NCBI GenBank assembly: GCA_031308135.1
Contig: JAHLJT010009419.1
Coordinates: 40,019,897-40,083,896 of the forward strand
Reading direction: 5' to 3'
Origin: Acheta domesticus
Lineage: Eukaryota; Arthropoda; Insecta; Orthoptera; Gryllidae
Length of the DNA stretch: 64,000 bases
Shown: positions 14,640 to 28,070 of the stretch, in pieces
Numbering within the stretch: the stretch's first letter is position 1
How the letters are laid out: every line of letters begins with the position of its first letter
The notes under the pieces: generated by a model
The model's input: only the letters and a program-made list of their open reading frames with translations
Told to the model about the DNA's origin: nothing
Database searches by the model: none
Translations under genes and position numbers: made by a program

Positions 14640-15830
14640 GGCAGACGGAAACCACTGCCTGCCTGCCGCCCGCCATAGGCTATGCTCGCGGCCTTGGCTG
14701 ATCTCGTTTCGTCCGCGCCCGCCGCCGCCGCCCTGGGAAGCCGCAAGCGGTTACGAAACGCGCTGCTGCTGCTGCTGCCGCCGCCGCCGTCGCCGCCGTC
14801 GGAAGTGCTCAGACTTGGGCGTCGGCGACACTCGTGGCCATCTTGTTTCAGAAGTGGGAACGACCGGGATTTCCGCCTTTGATTTCAATGTAATTCTTCC
14901 GGCAGATTACGTTCATTGATTCTCTTCTCGAATTGGGTCGCGGAACTTGACAAAGCCGACGTCTCTCACTGAACATTTTTTAATGAACCTCGAGAAGAAT
15001 ATGAATGGCGGAATAGGGTTTGGTGGAGGGGGAGAGGGGCGTGGTGTACTGCAGATTGCGCCACAATTTTCCTACTTGGAGGGGGGGGCGCATTCTCCCG
15101 GTCGGGGGCTAAGGACGCATGTTCATCGTGGAACGTGTGTTGACGAATGCGAGTGTGTGGCTCCCAGAAGCCCCCGCGCGCGCCGGCACCTGCACCCATC
15201 ATGGCGGCCCCGGCGGCAGCCTCGCAGCGCAGCGCGGAGCAGAGCAGAACAGCTCGGCCCGGCTGCCTTCCCTCCCTGCTCGGCGCGCCCTCCGGCGGCT
15301 GCCGACCGGCCAGCCGAGCGCGCCGGCCGGTCCAGCGCGTCTGCCCCGCCCTCCCGCGCCCTCCGCGCCCGCGCCCTCTCGCCCGCCGTCCGAGTCAGCG
15401 CGGCGGCGCGCCCGACCGCTCGCTCGCTCGTTCGCCCGCCCGCCCTCGCCGCCCCCTCTTGCCTCATCTCCTTCCTCTATTGATCTTCCCCCTCCCCTTT
15501 GCCGCCCGCGGCCCGCGCCCTCTCTCGCTTCCCGCGCGCCGCGCCGCGCCGCGTCCGTCCCGCGCCGCGTCTCGCCTCTCCCCGCCCCGCACTGTTCACC
15601 GTCCTTCTCTTGCAATTTCCGTTACCGTTTAGCCGCCTCTCAGGTTCTCGACTTGTTTCCACTGCACACTTGCTCGCAGCGCTCGCTCATTAGACGCGGT
15701 CAAAGAATAATAAACGCGCTGCTCCCCGCTCGGTCCCTCGCCGTGCCGCCTCGCATCTGAATTCCCCTTTCGTTTTGAAAGTTTATTCTGGAGTCCGTTC
15801 CAACTAGCGTGCGCGGCGGCGGGAGCAGTT
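14640..15830. promoter_or_regulatory. CpG-rich block, C-rich centre
   Basis: Two GC-rich segments (14640-14840 and 15060-15830) with GCTGCT/GCCGCC runs and long CCGCCC tracts. Overlapping frames up to 213 codons exist in most frames and are Pro/Arg/Ala-rich, typical of chance. Confidence 0.35.
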
Positions 15831-17539
15831 ACTTCATTCAATTACTCAATGAGCTTTCTGCGGCCGGCGCAGACGCCTCCTGTTGTGCGACGCGATGGAC
15901 CCGTGGGTGGGTTCGACCTCCGAACCTCTCGGTCGACATGGCGCTTAGTGTGGCTCTCGAACTGTGCTAAGGCCGCCCAAGAACGTGAATTTGCCGCCAG
16001 AAGCTTACGAAACTTTAGGGCGGAATATACCATTGGTTAGCGGGAAGTACCGACTTTCCATCTTGTAGTTTCGGGCTAACTAGGCGCAAGTAAACTTGTA
16101 TGGTAAAGAGCGCAGAGGAAAGGAACATTCGGAGTGTGGAACATCGTGACTGCTTGTTTACCTTTGCATAACCTCTCGAGAAATACTCCTGAAAGTTACG
16201 GTTGTTGGTTTGTTTACAAGTGAGAACTTTGTTTCCTAGTTCCTTCACCCTTACTCAAAATGTTTCTAACGCGGTTTGAAAGCAAAGTGCCGTAGTATGT
16301 TCATAAAGCATTTCATTACGGGCATGAATTACAAAAACCTGTTATGTATGTAATGCCTTCTCGGAAGTGGCTTTTACCGCCTCCATCGAAAAAGATGAAT
16401 AGAGATGTAGTACACCGCGGGAAGAAATTTCTTGTATTTTTGCCTACCTTCACTATTGTACATCAAACAAAGATCGAGTATTATCAGAAAGTAAAAAATC
16501 AAGGAATGACGACACACAAATTATTTCTAATGTAAATTATTTCTAAGAGGATTGCGTATTGAACATCCCTAGCAGTGATTCTGTATGACGTTTGCTGGTC
16601 AATTTGAGTTTAAATGGTTTGAAAAGGGTGCTGTTACAAGATAATAAATGCCCGTGTATTAATTGTGCAATAAAAGTTATTTTAAGTCAAGCTTACTCAA
16701 TTAACTGGATTCAAGGAAACGGGAGTGCCATTTCCTCTTTTCACCCCTCTCCTTTCGGTGCTCTTGTGAGCGGGCGGCTGGCCGCACCAGACTGAAATCA
16801 GTTTCTGTTGTGATTGGATATGAGTTCCCGAGAAAAAGTTGAAGGAGATTATACCAAAAATCCCTCAAACGAAACCCGCAAAAAAGGAGAAAGTTTTTGT
16901 TGTTTAGGAACATTCATCCTGTCGCGTACATTATCTGGCAAATGAAAATACGAAAATGTCAGAATAGTTATTATTTTCAAAGAATAAGAAATTATTTGAG
17001 ACGAGTACGGTACTCTAGCCGAACACTGGGCAGCTTTACGAACCTAGTATTCCCAAATTTGAAGTATTGCCTTTGGACCCGCTGACAACTGAACTTAAGG
17101 TTGCCGTAAGGCCACAATTTTCAACAGGCCTGTTGTGTTATTGTTGGCATGTATGTGTTAATTCACTAGGGCACATCTAAATTGCGTTGAAAGACCCCTT
17201 TCTACTTCTTACTCTCAAATAAGGAAATCTATTTAAAAACCTAATGTGACAATGCGAAAACGTGTGTGCGATGTGAAAACTTTTGCAAAGGAAATTCTTA
17301 ATTCAGGTTAACCAATAAATCATTGTCCTAACATTGTATTCTCGTGGTTGCTTTTCTTCGGCGGACTTGCCTTGAAGCGGTGTGAAAACTTGGAGGATTT
17401 TCCTTTTCGCTCATTGTACTGTATGCACACCACCTAACGGAACGATGGCTTACGCGGCAAAACGGAAGCCGCGATCTAAACACCATAGGATTTCTTGGAG
17501 TGCTTGAAAGGAAAATGTGTGACCCGGCGTGGTGCATTG

Positions 17540-17820
17540 ATCGGTTTGTTCATTCGTTGCCGGAAGGGCCTTGGGGCGCGGGAGGGAAAGACGCGCCCGC
17601 GCCTCCGCACCGGCTGCGGCCGCCAACTTTTCCTTTGTTCCTCGCGTCGCACGGCCCGCCCCGCCCGCCTGCCTGCCTTCCTGACCGCCCGCCGTCTCGC
17701 GCAGCGCGTACTCGCGACCTACTCCGTGTTGTTCGCCTCCGCTTGGGAACTGAGTAGTACAGTCGTTGGTCATTTAGCCCGTCCCCGCTCCCTGGCCCCA
17801 GAGCGAAATGCTCCGTAGTT
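17540..17820. promoter_or_regulatory. CpG-rich block
   Basis: Short GC-rich island with no gene. Confidence 0.25.
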
Positions 17821-18610
17821 TTTGTGCTCGCGGAAGTGCGAATGAAGTCATTTCTTGGTTTGTGGCTGGCTAAGAGGTTCAGTATTTTTATTTCGGGATT
17901 TTCATCGGAAGTATGGAAACGTTTTCAATAAAGAGCATCACTTAGTTCGTTTAAAACACACGGAGGGATTGTGTAGTAATCGTGTCTGATGTTGAATAAT
18001 TGTGGTGAAAAGTATGACGTTCAACGAGAATAGTATGCTGTTTAAATTCCGTAAGAATATTTGTTGAAATTGACAGCACATCAGTGTCTTCTGTTTAGAA
18101 GTGGCTAGTTCGTATTAAAACGTTATACATACATCTCGCGATATACTGTTTACTTATTGTTTGCTTAGTAGTGAGAAAATTGATGTAATACTCATATCTA
18201 CCGTACTTTTTCCATCTTACCTTCGCATTCATTCTGATCTTGTGTTGTTTCACAGTTGACCCTCAGAGTAGGCAATTACGTCACGTCCGTCTTACAAGTA
18301 ATTGCAGCAGCAAGAAATAGGTGCTTGGAAGCTTGCCAGATATGAGAAGTTCGTCCACATCAATAAACATGAGAAGTTCAGTGAAACCCCGAACAATGCG
18401 GCGTCGCAATATTCAGAACGTCCTTGATAACACGGAAAGGTGCACCTTCGCGGATGGCGAGTGGGCGGCACGTGGACACCTGGCCGGCTAGCTGTGAGGC
18501 AAACCCCACCAGAGGTTGTACGATACTGTGGAATGTTGGAGTTATGTTGTGGACCTTGTTGCAAGTTATGGTAGGCACGTTTGAGGATTGATTGAGATTT
18601 TTTCGTTCTT

Positions 18611-18620
18611 GGTGATATCC
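18611..18620. repeat. Left target-site duplication of TIR element copy 1
   Basis: GGTGATATCC, identical to 19443-19452. Confidence 0.85.
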
Positions 18621-19442
18621 AGAGCCCGGAAGTTTAGGCATTTATTGTGCCTAAAATATGTAGACAAAAAAGCACTTTTTACTAAAAATCATAAAAAGGG
18701 GCATTTATTCTACCTAAACTCACTTTTAAAAGGAATTATTGTAAAAACTTAATAGATTAAAAATGTGAATATTTTAATTAACTAAAATTAACGTGTAGGG
18801 AAGCGATATTTTCCTTGTAATCTTGATTTCCCATACCAACCGGCATGATTGACTACGAATTTGTTTTACTCGCGTCGCACTCTCTTCCAGATAATATTGT
18901 GGACTCCCTTTTGAATCTTGAAACGGCATCAGTTAAAACAATTATATTTTTCGTTCTTCACCCTATTGCCAGCATTGAGATGAGCATATCATACAGAGAG
19001 AACTGTCCTCAAAAGGTATTGGAAGCTACTCTAAAGTAGGACGGGATTCCTCATGAATGAACAAAGCCTGTCGGCATCAGTGAAATAAATCACAAATCTT
19101 GATTGGTATAATCTTTTTCATTTAGATTTTTAACACCGCCTATGCTTCCACAGAAAGACAAAACAAGTCTGGACTGCCTTCATGGTGTCCAGACTTGCAG
19201 ATACATATCCAGCTTGATCGAGATCGGCGCCTTAAAGAGAAAAGCAAAATGGAATAAAAGGCAGAAAAACGCAATAATAAGACAAAATGGCAAAAGTAGG
19301 CATCAGAAGCTGAAATACGCAAGAAAGGCAAAATGAAAATCTACTAAAACAACTCCAGAAGTACAAATAAGTGTTTTCTGTTGTTAAAAGTCGTGGAATA
19401 GTAACCATAGCAAAAAGGCATTTTGCCTAACCTCCGGACTCT
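18621..19442. mobile_element. Non-autonomous TIR DNA transposon, copy 1 (822 bp, 10-bp target duplication)
   Basis: The ends are inverted copies of AGAGYCCGGARGTTTAGGCA, allowing one indel. GGTGATATCC lies immediately before the left end (18611-18620) and immediately after the right end (19443-19452), a perfect 10-bp target-site duplication. Near the ends the motif AAAAAGGCATTT recurs, a plausible subterminal transposase-binding repeat. No transposase frame is present, so the element would need an enzyme supplied in trans. A duplication of 8-11 bp is typical of Mutator-like elements, longer than the 8 bp of hAT and P; that class assignment is inference. A second copy lies at 31739-32831. Confidence 0.85.
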
Positions 19443-19452
19443 GGTGATATCC
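19443..19452. repeat. Right target-site duplication of TIR element copy 1
   Basis: GGTGATATCC, identical to 18611-18620. Confidence 0.85.
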
Positions 19453-21879
19453 TCGCTAAAAAAAATGCATATGTCGTAAGAAGGGAACTATTTTTACCTG
19501 TAAGGAACCACGAAGGATTTCGAAGAGATATCTTACATTTCTTTTCATGTAATTGACATATTTTATTAATATTTTTTTGTATTACATGGTGTTTAGGAGC
19601 TCTTGACCTTTTATCTGGATACTAAAACATTTGTTTTCCCATTAATTCGAATTCATAGATTGAAACTTCTGGAACTACGGAATTTTACACAAAAAGTTTG
19701 TACGCTCTGTAGTGAAGGGACGCAGGTGCTCTATGGCGCAGGAAGTTCTGGTCGGTTGGAAAGGGGAAGGAAGCGACCGTTTTGCGCGAAAGACTGGCCT
19801 GGGTGTTAGTGAACTGTAATCCTTAGTTCAGCACAAGTTCAACTATGCGCACTCTGTTGACACTGGAAGTCGTGTTGAACGCAGTACTCTCGATACCGGC
19901 GGAGCTAACAACTTTCGTGCAGAAAGTTGGGGAAGCGGCGAGGGGTTGTGTCGGGACTTTCGTGTTTCAATTTTGTCAGAGCGGCACTTTGCGAATGTAG
20001 CCATGCGCGCGTCCTTCCTTCCAGCGCCCGGCCAAACAAAGAGGATGCTGGAGCACACTTTGCACCAATCCGCAGTTGGTGCATCGGCGGAGCGGAGTAG
20101 TAATGAAATGTCAAAAGTGAAGATTGAAAGAAAGGTGAATTTTAGCATTTAGGCGTTTCAAGTGTGCCTAGTCTAAAAGTATTTCCTGTTGTAGATCGCT
20201 AATTGACAGTTTTGTGTGTGTTAAAAGGATAAGATTCGCGTTGATCTCGTATTTAATACGGAAAATATGCTGGCGATGTGTCCTAATTCCATGTAGGTAT
20301 CGCTAAATGTCCTGTGGGATATTTCAAATTTGTTAGAAACGCACATGGTCATACAGGACCTAAAAGAAACGTGAGCATTTTTCTTTAGTCCTATTTTCTG
20401 GTAAAATGCAATCTGGGATGCCTAGCGGGATTTTTGCGACGTAGAGCAGAAAACTGGTGAGGGACTTCTCTTGTTCATTATGCAGCTAAGAACGATGGCT
20501 AAGATGATATGATTTGTTTTTGCTTACAACGTCACTACCACAAACCCTTGCCTTTATCGTTAGTGTAATCAAACCCACTATCTGTACACAGAGCGGTGCC
20601 AATGCAGTCGTTCCCGCGTTTTACGTGCTGTGATGAATTGTGCTGATGGTCTGTTTAATAAAAGGAAATGTCTGTTTTTTAAAGAAAAATGTATGAATTT
20701 TGTGACCCCGGTTAGCAACAGTAAGAGCAAGATATCCCTCCTAAAAGAAACAAGGTCTTAGATAATTCTTCGATAAGTGGATTTCCTCACGCCGTAGGCA
20801 TTGAGCGTTATTGCTGGTCATCATTCATTTTTTTTCTTCTTATAAATGTTTATCTCCTACTGATCCTCCACATACCACCTTCATCTACGTTACACTGCCC
20901 CGGTCCCGCTTTTGCGGCTCCAAATATTCGGCAAGTAGTGAACGGCCACTTGCCGATTTCCGGGAAGTGGGGGATTTGTTACTTATCTATGGGTGTCATT
21001 GGTGACTGGCCTACCAAAAGAGGGCCGACTTTGTCTCGTAGGAAGCGAAAATTTGAGGAGCACCTCGGCTATTCACTGAAAGAGAGGTGCTAATCATATT
21101 ACGAGGCATTACGGAAAGACAGTATTTTACACTTTCTGCAACACATACTTTACTACATACCTTAATGTTGTGGTGTTCGCATGCACCTAGTTTTATCGAA
21201 TACAAGCTGATAAGCCGGCGTTGCCGAGGTATTTACTACAATCACCTATTAAGGTCTGCCCCGTCCGTCCCGCTCCACTTCGTCTCTCCCACGCTCCTTT
21301 CCTGCCTTGCACTCTTTAGCATGTTGCCGAGGCGCATTGCGGATTGCATTGAGTGAAATTGTTACAGACTTGAAGATATGTATTTATGTATTGCATATAG
21401 ACAATACATTCATTTTTACGGAAGATATACCGGCGGCGATTTGTCTGAAGAGCAGAGGCGTAAAACTGGTAGCCATTATAGTAAATCTTGTAGTATATAA
21501 ATACTTTTTCACGTAACGACAAGAAGCGTATGCATAAAGCTTTTCAGTGTGTTCTGATCAAACATTGTAGAACAGTGGTCAAGCTACAGATGCAAATGTA
21601 GCTACAGATGCTTACTAATGCAAAGTATAGGTTAGTGCTTTCGTGCATGACTTTAATAATTTGGCAGACCAACGTAGGTCTATTCACATTTCACACCAAC
21701 CACAAAGTAAAATCCAATATTACCATTGGATTCTAAATCTCTGATCTATCCTTTAATCTATTCAGTAATTAGAAGAGGAGCTACGGAGCGCTTCGACGCT
21801 GGGTCGAGAAGAACGAGCAAATCGTGGGCGGTTTGCGAGAATGTTGGCAAGTGGAGGGAAGTTCTCTCACAAGTATTCT

Positions 21880-22150
21880 CATTGGTGGGCGGGCGGCGGC
21901 GCTTGGCGTCGCATGGCGGCCGTGCCCGTGCCCGTGCCCTTCCGCGGCGCGCGTCCACGCGCGGGGGCTTATCTGCGGCGGCGCATCGCGGGCGCGCGCT
22001 CGTGCCTCAATTTAGGTCGCTTTCTAGTCGCGCCGACGTCCCCCGCGACCGCTGCCTGCTCCCGCGCACGACGACGGTCGCGGCCGGCGCCACGCCCGCG
22101 CACGCTCGACGGGGCATTGAGGCGCGCTCGTGGGCGAAGAAGCTTTTGAA
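21880..22150. promoter_or_regulatory. CpG-rich block
   Basis: Dense CGCG content including a CCCGTG triple repeat near 21925; no gene. Confidence 0.3.
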
Positions 22151-22739
22151 AGTTAACCCTTTTGAGGTAATGTGGTGCGTGTCACTTCATGGACTGTATT
22201 GTTATGTTAAGCTTCGAAAACTCCGTGGATTTTTGATAAGTGGAAGTTGAGAGTTACGTTTTTACTCCCTCCTGTAATCTAATAACACGGCATTCAGCAA
22301 TTCAAATATGTTTGTTCAGATACGAACGGATTTTTTCCCTTAAGATTAACTAAGAGTATTCTGATGCCTCTTCTGCTTGTGTATCTGTTATTACCTCATC
22401 CGAGCCGGAGGTGCCGATGTAGCTAGCTTCCCCCCCAAGGCCTAGAGTATTTGTTTACCTTTCTTTATTTGGCAAAATTGATTTAAATATTTATGTTCGA
22501 ATTATGCAATTATTTAAACAATGTATTGTACCATATCTACAGTACATAAATAATATACAATATAATAACAAATGTTCACTTTTTAACAAAAATCTACTAT
22601 CTACTGCTACTTACTAACAATAATGTACTAAAATGATCGGCTAGATCCGCCCCGGCAATGCAAAAATGTAATCTGGAATCTTGTATGTCTCTAAGTTAAT
22701 GAATTGAAGAAAACCATCGTCGTAGTTGATCGTTTGAGC

Positions 22740-24040
22740 CCCGCCGAGCAGACGCGGCGTCCGCGTGCGCCTACCGCCGGTGCCGGCGCGAGCGCGTGCG
22801 AAGGGGGTTTTCCTTGGCGCGCGCCCAGCTCTCGCGCTCCACGCCGCTCCGCTCCGCTCCACGCTGCGCCGGACCAAGCACCCGATTTATGAGGCGGCGC
22901 CGGCGGAGGTGGTGGCGGTGCTGGCGGCAGCAGAACGGCGGCGGCGGCGTCGATACCGCCGGCGCCGATTGCATCGAGCGCCCAATCCACTTCCCCCCTC
23001 CCCCTCCACTCTTTCTCAGCTCGCCGTGGCCTCTTCGGGCGCGACAAAAGAGTGGTCGATCCGTAGTTGGGGGGGACAGATTTCTTGGCCTTGGTTAATT
23101 CATAAGCTGTTGAGTGATTATGCGATGGGTTGTTTTTGCGTGCGCATGAAAAAACGTTACGGTAATGTAGGTTCGTTTTCTCAGGGGTGAATATATTGCG
23201 CTTCTGGGAAATGCACATTGTGGAATGTTTCATATTCTAAGGTAGTAAAACAAGTTTGTAGAGTTCATGTCGATCAAAGCGAGATTTCGATGAACGGTTG
23301 TTTACAAGCACAAAAGATTACCGAGCTGGAACGAGGTCTACTTATTCTATGATGTTGACTTTCTTTCCCGGAAGAATTTTTTTAAGTGTATCGCAACGTA
23401 AGTGACTTCAAAAGTGAGTTGAATTAATAATGGGGTTTCCCATGTTTCGGCTGGCGAACGGAGAACCAGTATGAAGGATGTATCAAACAGTTTCAGCCTT
23501 TCCAATTTTACAAACGGTGAATGAACTTTTCCTTAGTATAAACTATTTCATAATTGAGCATTAATATTTAGTTCTCAATTCTTCAGTTTAGGTTTTAAGA
23601 TCAGGAATCAGTGTAACCAAACCAGTGCAGTGAAGGGCGCTGGACGCGAGCGGTCGCCTTCGCGGAAGCTTCGGCCAGCGACTTCGTCGAAGTCCGTGTC
23701 GCCATCGACCTCCGCGGCTGCCGCCGCCGCCGCCGCCGCCGCCACCTTGGCCGAGTCGCTGCCCCGCGTCCCTGCCCCCGCGACGTCGCCCCGGCTTGTA
23801 CGCCCCCCTCGCGCGGCGGCGGCAGTGCGAGCGGATCCTGAAGCCCCCTGCTCGCGCGCGGTTTCAGATTTACGTAACGCGTTGCGTGACGGCAACTCAA
23901 GAGTGCGGGCTTCGCGACACGCCCCCTTCCCATTCTCCCTCCCCTCTCTGCGCTGGGAGCTTGCGGCGCGGCGACCGTCTGGAGAAAGTGCGGAGGTGCA
24001 CGATTGTCTTCCAGGTTGCACACACTTCGGGCACTCGATC
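22740..24040. promoter_or_regulatory. Pair of CpG-rich blocks
   Basis: GC-rich segments at 22740-23050 and 23630-24040 with GCC/GGC runs, separated by AT-rich DNA. No coding signal. Confidence 0.3.
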
Positions 24041-24309
24041 AAAGCGAAGCTTGTTTAGAACGTGGTAATGTAATACATTACTCTGCCCGATTTTGATTTT
24101 GAGCACGTCGAATAAGAAATCTGTATTTAGTCATTGCAATTAATGTTTACCTGAGGCTGCTATGAGACTATTGTTTGTCTTGCGTATAAAAGCGTGTTGT
24201 GAAAGAAGGGGAAGTACATTAAACAACTTGTTGAGTTTTTCATTTAATATTGTGAACTGTATTTAGGGATGAAATAAAATTACAAGCGCTTCGTTTTTGT
24301 GAGCGTTGT

Positions 24310-25960
24310 TATTCTGTTTGGCGAGTCGGCGCGGCGCGGCGTGTGCTTGGGCGAGCGTCGCCCGGCGGCGTCCGTGTCGCGCGCGCCATGTCCAATCGGG
24401 GGAGGCCGGCGCCGCGGCACGGCGCGCGCTGCGGTGCCACCCGCCCCGCCCCGCTCCGCCACGCCACGCCTCGCCTCGTCGTTGCCGCACCCCGCGCACC
24501 GCACGCGTCCCCTAGCAACAACCGCGTCGCCCCCGCCCCCTCTCGCGCCCGCGCCCCGCGCACTCCCTCCTCGTCGTCGTCGCCGCCGCTCTCGCTCGCT
24601 CGCTCGCGCGCCCGCCGCCGCCGCCGCCACGCGCTCGCCTTCGCCGCCCGCCCACCCGCGCCGCCGTTTGAAAAAGTGCCCGTTGGCGGCGCGGCCGCCG
24701 CAGGCGCCGGCGCGCTCGCCCGCCCGCGAGCCGCGCGCGGGTTAATATATTCTAATTTGCCGTAAGACTGTGAATGAGATGTCTGAATTCGGATTGGACG
24801 GAGGGGAGGCGGCAGCGTGAGGGTGGCGGGCGGGCTGGATCAATATCTACAGACACCGTCAGCCCCAACCGACGCGGCGGCGGCGGCAACGGGCACGGGG
24901 AACGCCGGAGCGTCACGGGCCGCCAGCGAGCACGCAGCGGGGGTGGCGGGGTAGTCGCGGCGCAGCGCCCGCGCGGCCCGGCCGGCTCGCTGCTCGGTCG
25001 CTCGTCCGTTCGCCCCTTCATCCGCGCGCGCGCGCTACCTCCCGCTCGCCCGCCGCTTTCCTTGGGGCGACGCGCTCCGCTTGCGCACCGCAGCTATCTT
25101 GAGTTTATCTGCACGCCGCAGCCCTGGGGTTCCGGCGTCGCTGGATGTCGCCGCCCGTCTCCGCCTCAGCTCGGCGAGTATGTGTCGCTCTGCGCGCGCG
25201 CGCGTGCGTTAGCGAGCCGCGAGCGTTAACGCTTTTCTGCTCGTACTTCTCTCTTTCTCCGCCGCGCCGCCTCCGCCGCCGCGTTGTTCTTCGTCGGCGC
25301 GCAGCGGCGCGTGCGCGCGTCCCCGCCTACCGCCCCCCTCCCCCCTCGACGGCCGCCTCTCGCGAAGAGGTGTTTTCTCCCGTCAGGCGGGACGATTTAT
25401 CGTGCGGGTGCCGGAGCATCTCTCTGCAGAGCTCGGGCGGGGAGCGCGGGCAGCAGTCATCGGCAGCCTTCTAGGATCCATTACGCTGGCGCTGCCGAAA
25501 GGACACGCGCCCCATCGATCCCAGGCCCCGCCGCCCGGACTGCCCCGCACCCGCACCCGCGCTGCGGTCGGCGCTCGATGGGATTGGATTAGTGATAAAT
25601 CGGCCGGCGCGCGCGGCGCGGCGTGGCTCAGCGCCGATGTCCCGTGCCCGCTCATTACCGTAATGGAGCGCCGCGCGGGACAGAGGTGCGGCCGCGGCCC
25701 GCGATGTCGCTTCGTGGCAGCCGCTGCCGGTGCTCGCCTTTAAAAAAATCTCGTTTGTTGTATTTACGAAGTGGGACCCTCCCTCTTTCTTCCCCCCTGG
25801 CTCTCGAAGCCCTATGCGGCTGCAGGCGGCGCTTCGCCCGCGCCGGCTTCGCTATGTAATCCGCGAATCCCCCGCGGCAGATTATGGAGCCAAGAAGTGC
25901 TGGACGTGACAGGTTTTCTGAGTGCCAACGACCTCTCGCCTTTCTTTCACTTGAAGATCC
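24310..25960. promoter_or_regulatory. Largest CpG-rich block, left part
   Basis: About 1.65 kb of nearly continuous GC-rich, CG-dense sequence with GC-box-like GGGGCGGG/CCCGCCCC runs and no TATA box in a convincing place. With the next block it is the most promoter-like stretch upstream of CtBP. Direction and start site cannot be read from sequence. Confidence 0.4.
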
Positions 25961-26529
25961 CACTGTGACAATTCACTACGTAGATTTTCATTGATCGTTT
26001 AGTGGACCGTGTAATGATGTCCGGTCGAAGTATACACATTTGAACGGAGAATCAGAGACACAGTAGAGTCGTTTGTAAATATACAAGCGGAAGTTTGTGG
26101 TTTCGGTAGTTTATTTTCTCTTAAATTTAGTGTAGCTAACGAAACTCAGCTTTTCACTTTTTTATCATTAAGACATTTAAGGCTAATGTGGTTTTTCACT
26201 GCATAAAGTGATTAAAATAATGGCGAAAAAGTTTGCTTTCTAGGGACAACACCAAGAAGATTCCACAATACGTGAGAAGAAATAGTTAAAGAATATCGGT
26301 ATGAAGGAAAACTTGCGCTGCTAAGTTCGCCTGCTTGAGCGGTTACAAAAGCCGGTCATGGGGTATTGTAATTGTTCATCCTTCAGAAAGCGCATGATCA
26401 GGATTTACCATCTAACTCATTATTAAAGAAACTCTTAAGATGTAATCAATAGATCTCCGTGAAGGGCTTCACATATTTTACAGATCTCTTACGACTATCG
26501 CAACTGTAGGGTCATTGACCTGAAGAATA

Positions 26530-28070
26530 ATATTGCGGCGGGAGAGCACGAATTGTAAACAGGCTTGTCGCAGCAATGCGGGGATCTTAGCATTTCACGA
26601 GACGGCGCAGAGGGAGGTCGATTTAAAAGCGCGTTGCTGCTGCGGCGTGGGCTCCCGCGGCGAAGGGGCGGGGGCAGCGTCTGCTGCGATGCAGACGCGC
26701 CGGCTAGAAGGCGAGGCGCACGCGGCTCCGCCCTGTCGAGCGCCGGCTCTCTGCGAGCCGTTGAGACAGCAACAGCAGGCAGTGCGGCGCGGCGCGGCGC
26801 GGCCCGGCCCGGCGGCCGGCGGCGGCCCCGTGCTTGTGTCGGGTTCAAGTTGGCATCGATCGTTTGGCGGCCTGTTCCCTGCTGTGGCGAGCGCGCCCTG
26901 CTGCCGGGGAGCGCCGCCGGCCCGCCCGACGCCGAGGCGCTGCGCGGGGCGGGGCGGGGGGAGGCGGACGCGGACGGCGGCGGTCGGGGGGGACAATCAG
27001 GGAGTAGCCGCCGAGGCGCTTCCCTCGCGCGGCTGCGGCGGGGGTGGGCAGAGGAGGCGGGGGCAGGAAGGGCTGGCGGCGCGATCGAACCGCGCGGCTC
27101 GCTCCTGCCCGCCACCCCGTGCGCCGCGCGCCCACTCGTGTGGCGGTCACACCAATTGCCTGGCGCGGGGAGAAGGGGGCCGCCTGGAGGCAGCGGCGGC
27201 TGCAGTAGCAACGCCCGTAGTTGTAGTAGTAGGAGTAGTAGGTAACTCGGCAAGGACTCTGCTTCCGTAGGCACTTCGCGAAGTCCTTCCAGACGCCATG
27301 GAGGATAGTGGGGGTCGTCGCAGTTTCGTCGAATTTGCACTTCGCCGCCTTCAGGATGTTCCCTGTCCGCCTCCTCTACTCCGTTTTCCTCGCTCTGCTT
27401 CCGCGGACGGATGGACAGCTCATCGTATTTGTATTTTACTGCCGCGCGCTGGGCGGAGGGAGGCCGCGGATCATTGGATTACGCCTTCCCGTGTTTCCAT
27501 TCTATCGAAGTGAGCGCAAAATTTTGTGGCGCCACCGGGTGCCCCGCAGAGAGGTTCGCAGCTGCGTCGGGCGCGTTGCGCGACGGGCCTCTCTCCTCTC
27601 CTCTCGTCCCCTCCGCCCACTCGCGCGTCTTCTGTCCTCGTCGCGGGGCTGTTCGAAGCAGCTTTTATTGATGGTTTTACGAGTTGTGCGATGCGCATTT
27701 TCGCGACGCGCGCCTGTTTAATTTCCGCGGCGCGGCGTTTGGAGCGACGTTGCCGCCCGCTCCCGTTTGCCTCGTGCAGGCGCGCCGCGCCGTCTCGCAC
27801 GCGTCCCCGAGCAGCGCCCCCGCGCCTCCTGCAGCCCGTGCGCAGCGACGCGTGGCCCCCTTCGCTTGCCCCCCCCTCGGCTGGCTGAGCCTCGCACGCG
27901 CGTGGCCGCCGTTCGACCCCCGGGAGGCGACCCTGGGCGTTCGTCTGCTGCGGGGTGCGTGCAGCGAGCGGCTTAGGGTTGCGCGAAGAGGGGGAGCAGG
28001 ACTAGACTGCACGGGGTACGCCTCCCCTGGGCACCCTGCGCGATTGCTGCCTTGCCCTCGGTCGCAGACG
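26530..28070. promoter_or_regulatory. Largest CpG-rich block, right part
   Basis: About 1.5 kb of GC-rich sequence with GGCCCGGC, GCGGGGCGGGG and a GTAGTAGTAGGAGTAG run near 27220. Frames of 245 (+) and 281 (-) codons overlap each other and are low-complexity, so they are not called genes. Confidence 0.4.

Larger units (their letters stand above)
15831..24309. other. AT-rich spacer holding TIR element copy 1
   Basis: Apart from the mobile element and GC blocks I see no genes. AGCTACAGATGC is directly repeated near 21581 and 21599. Confidence 0.55.

Noticed and set aside
26495..27340. 281-codon minus frame and 245-codon plus frame
   Set aside because: Mutually overlapping frames in a CpG-rich block with no motif and no splice or start context.
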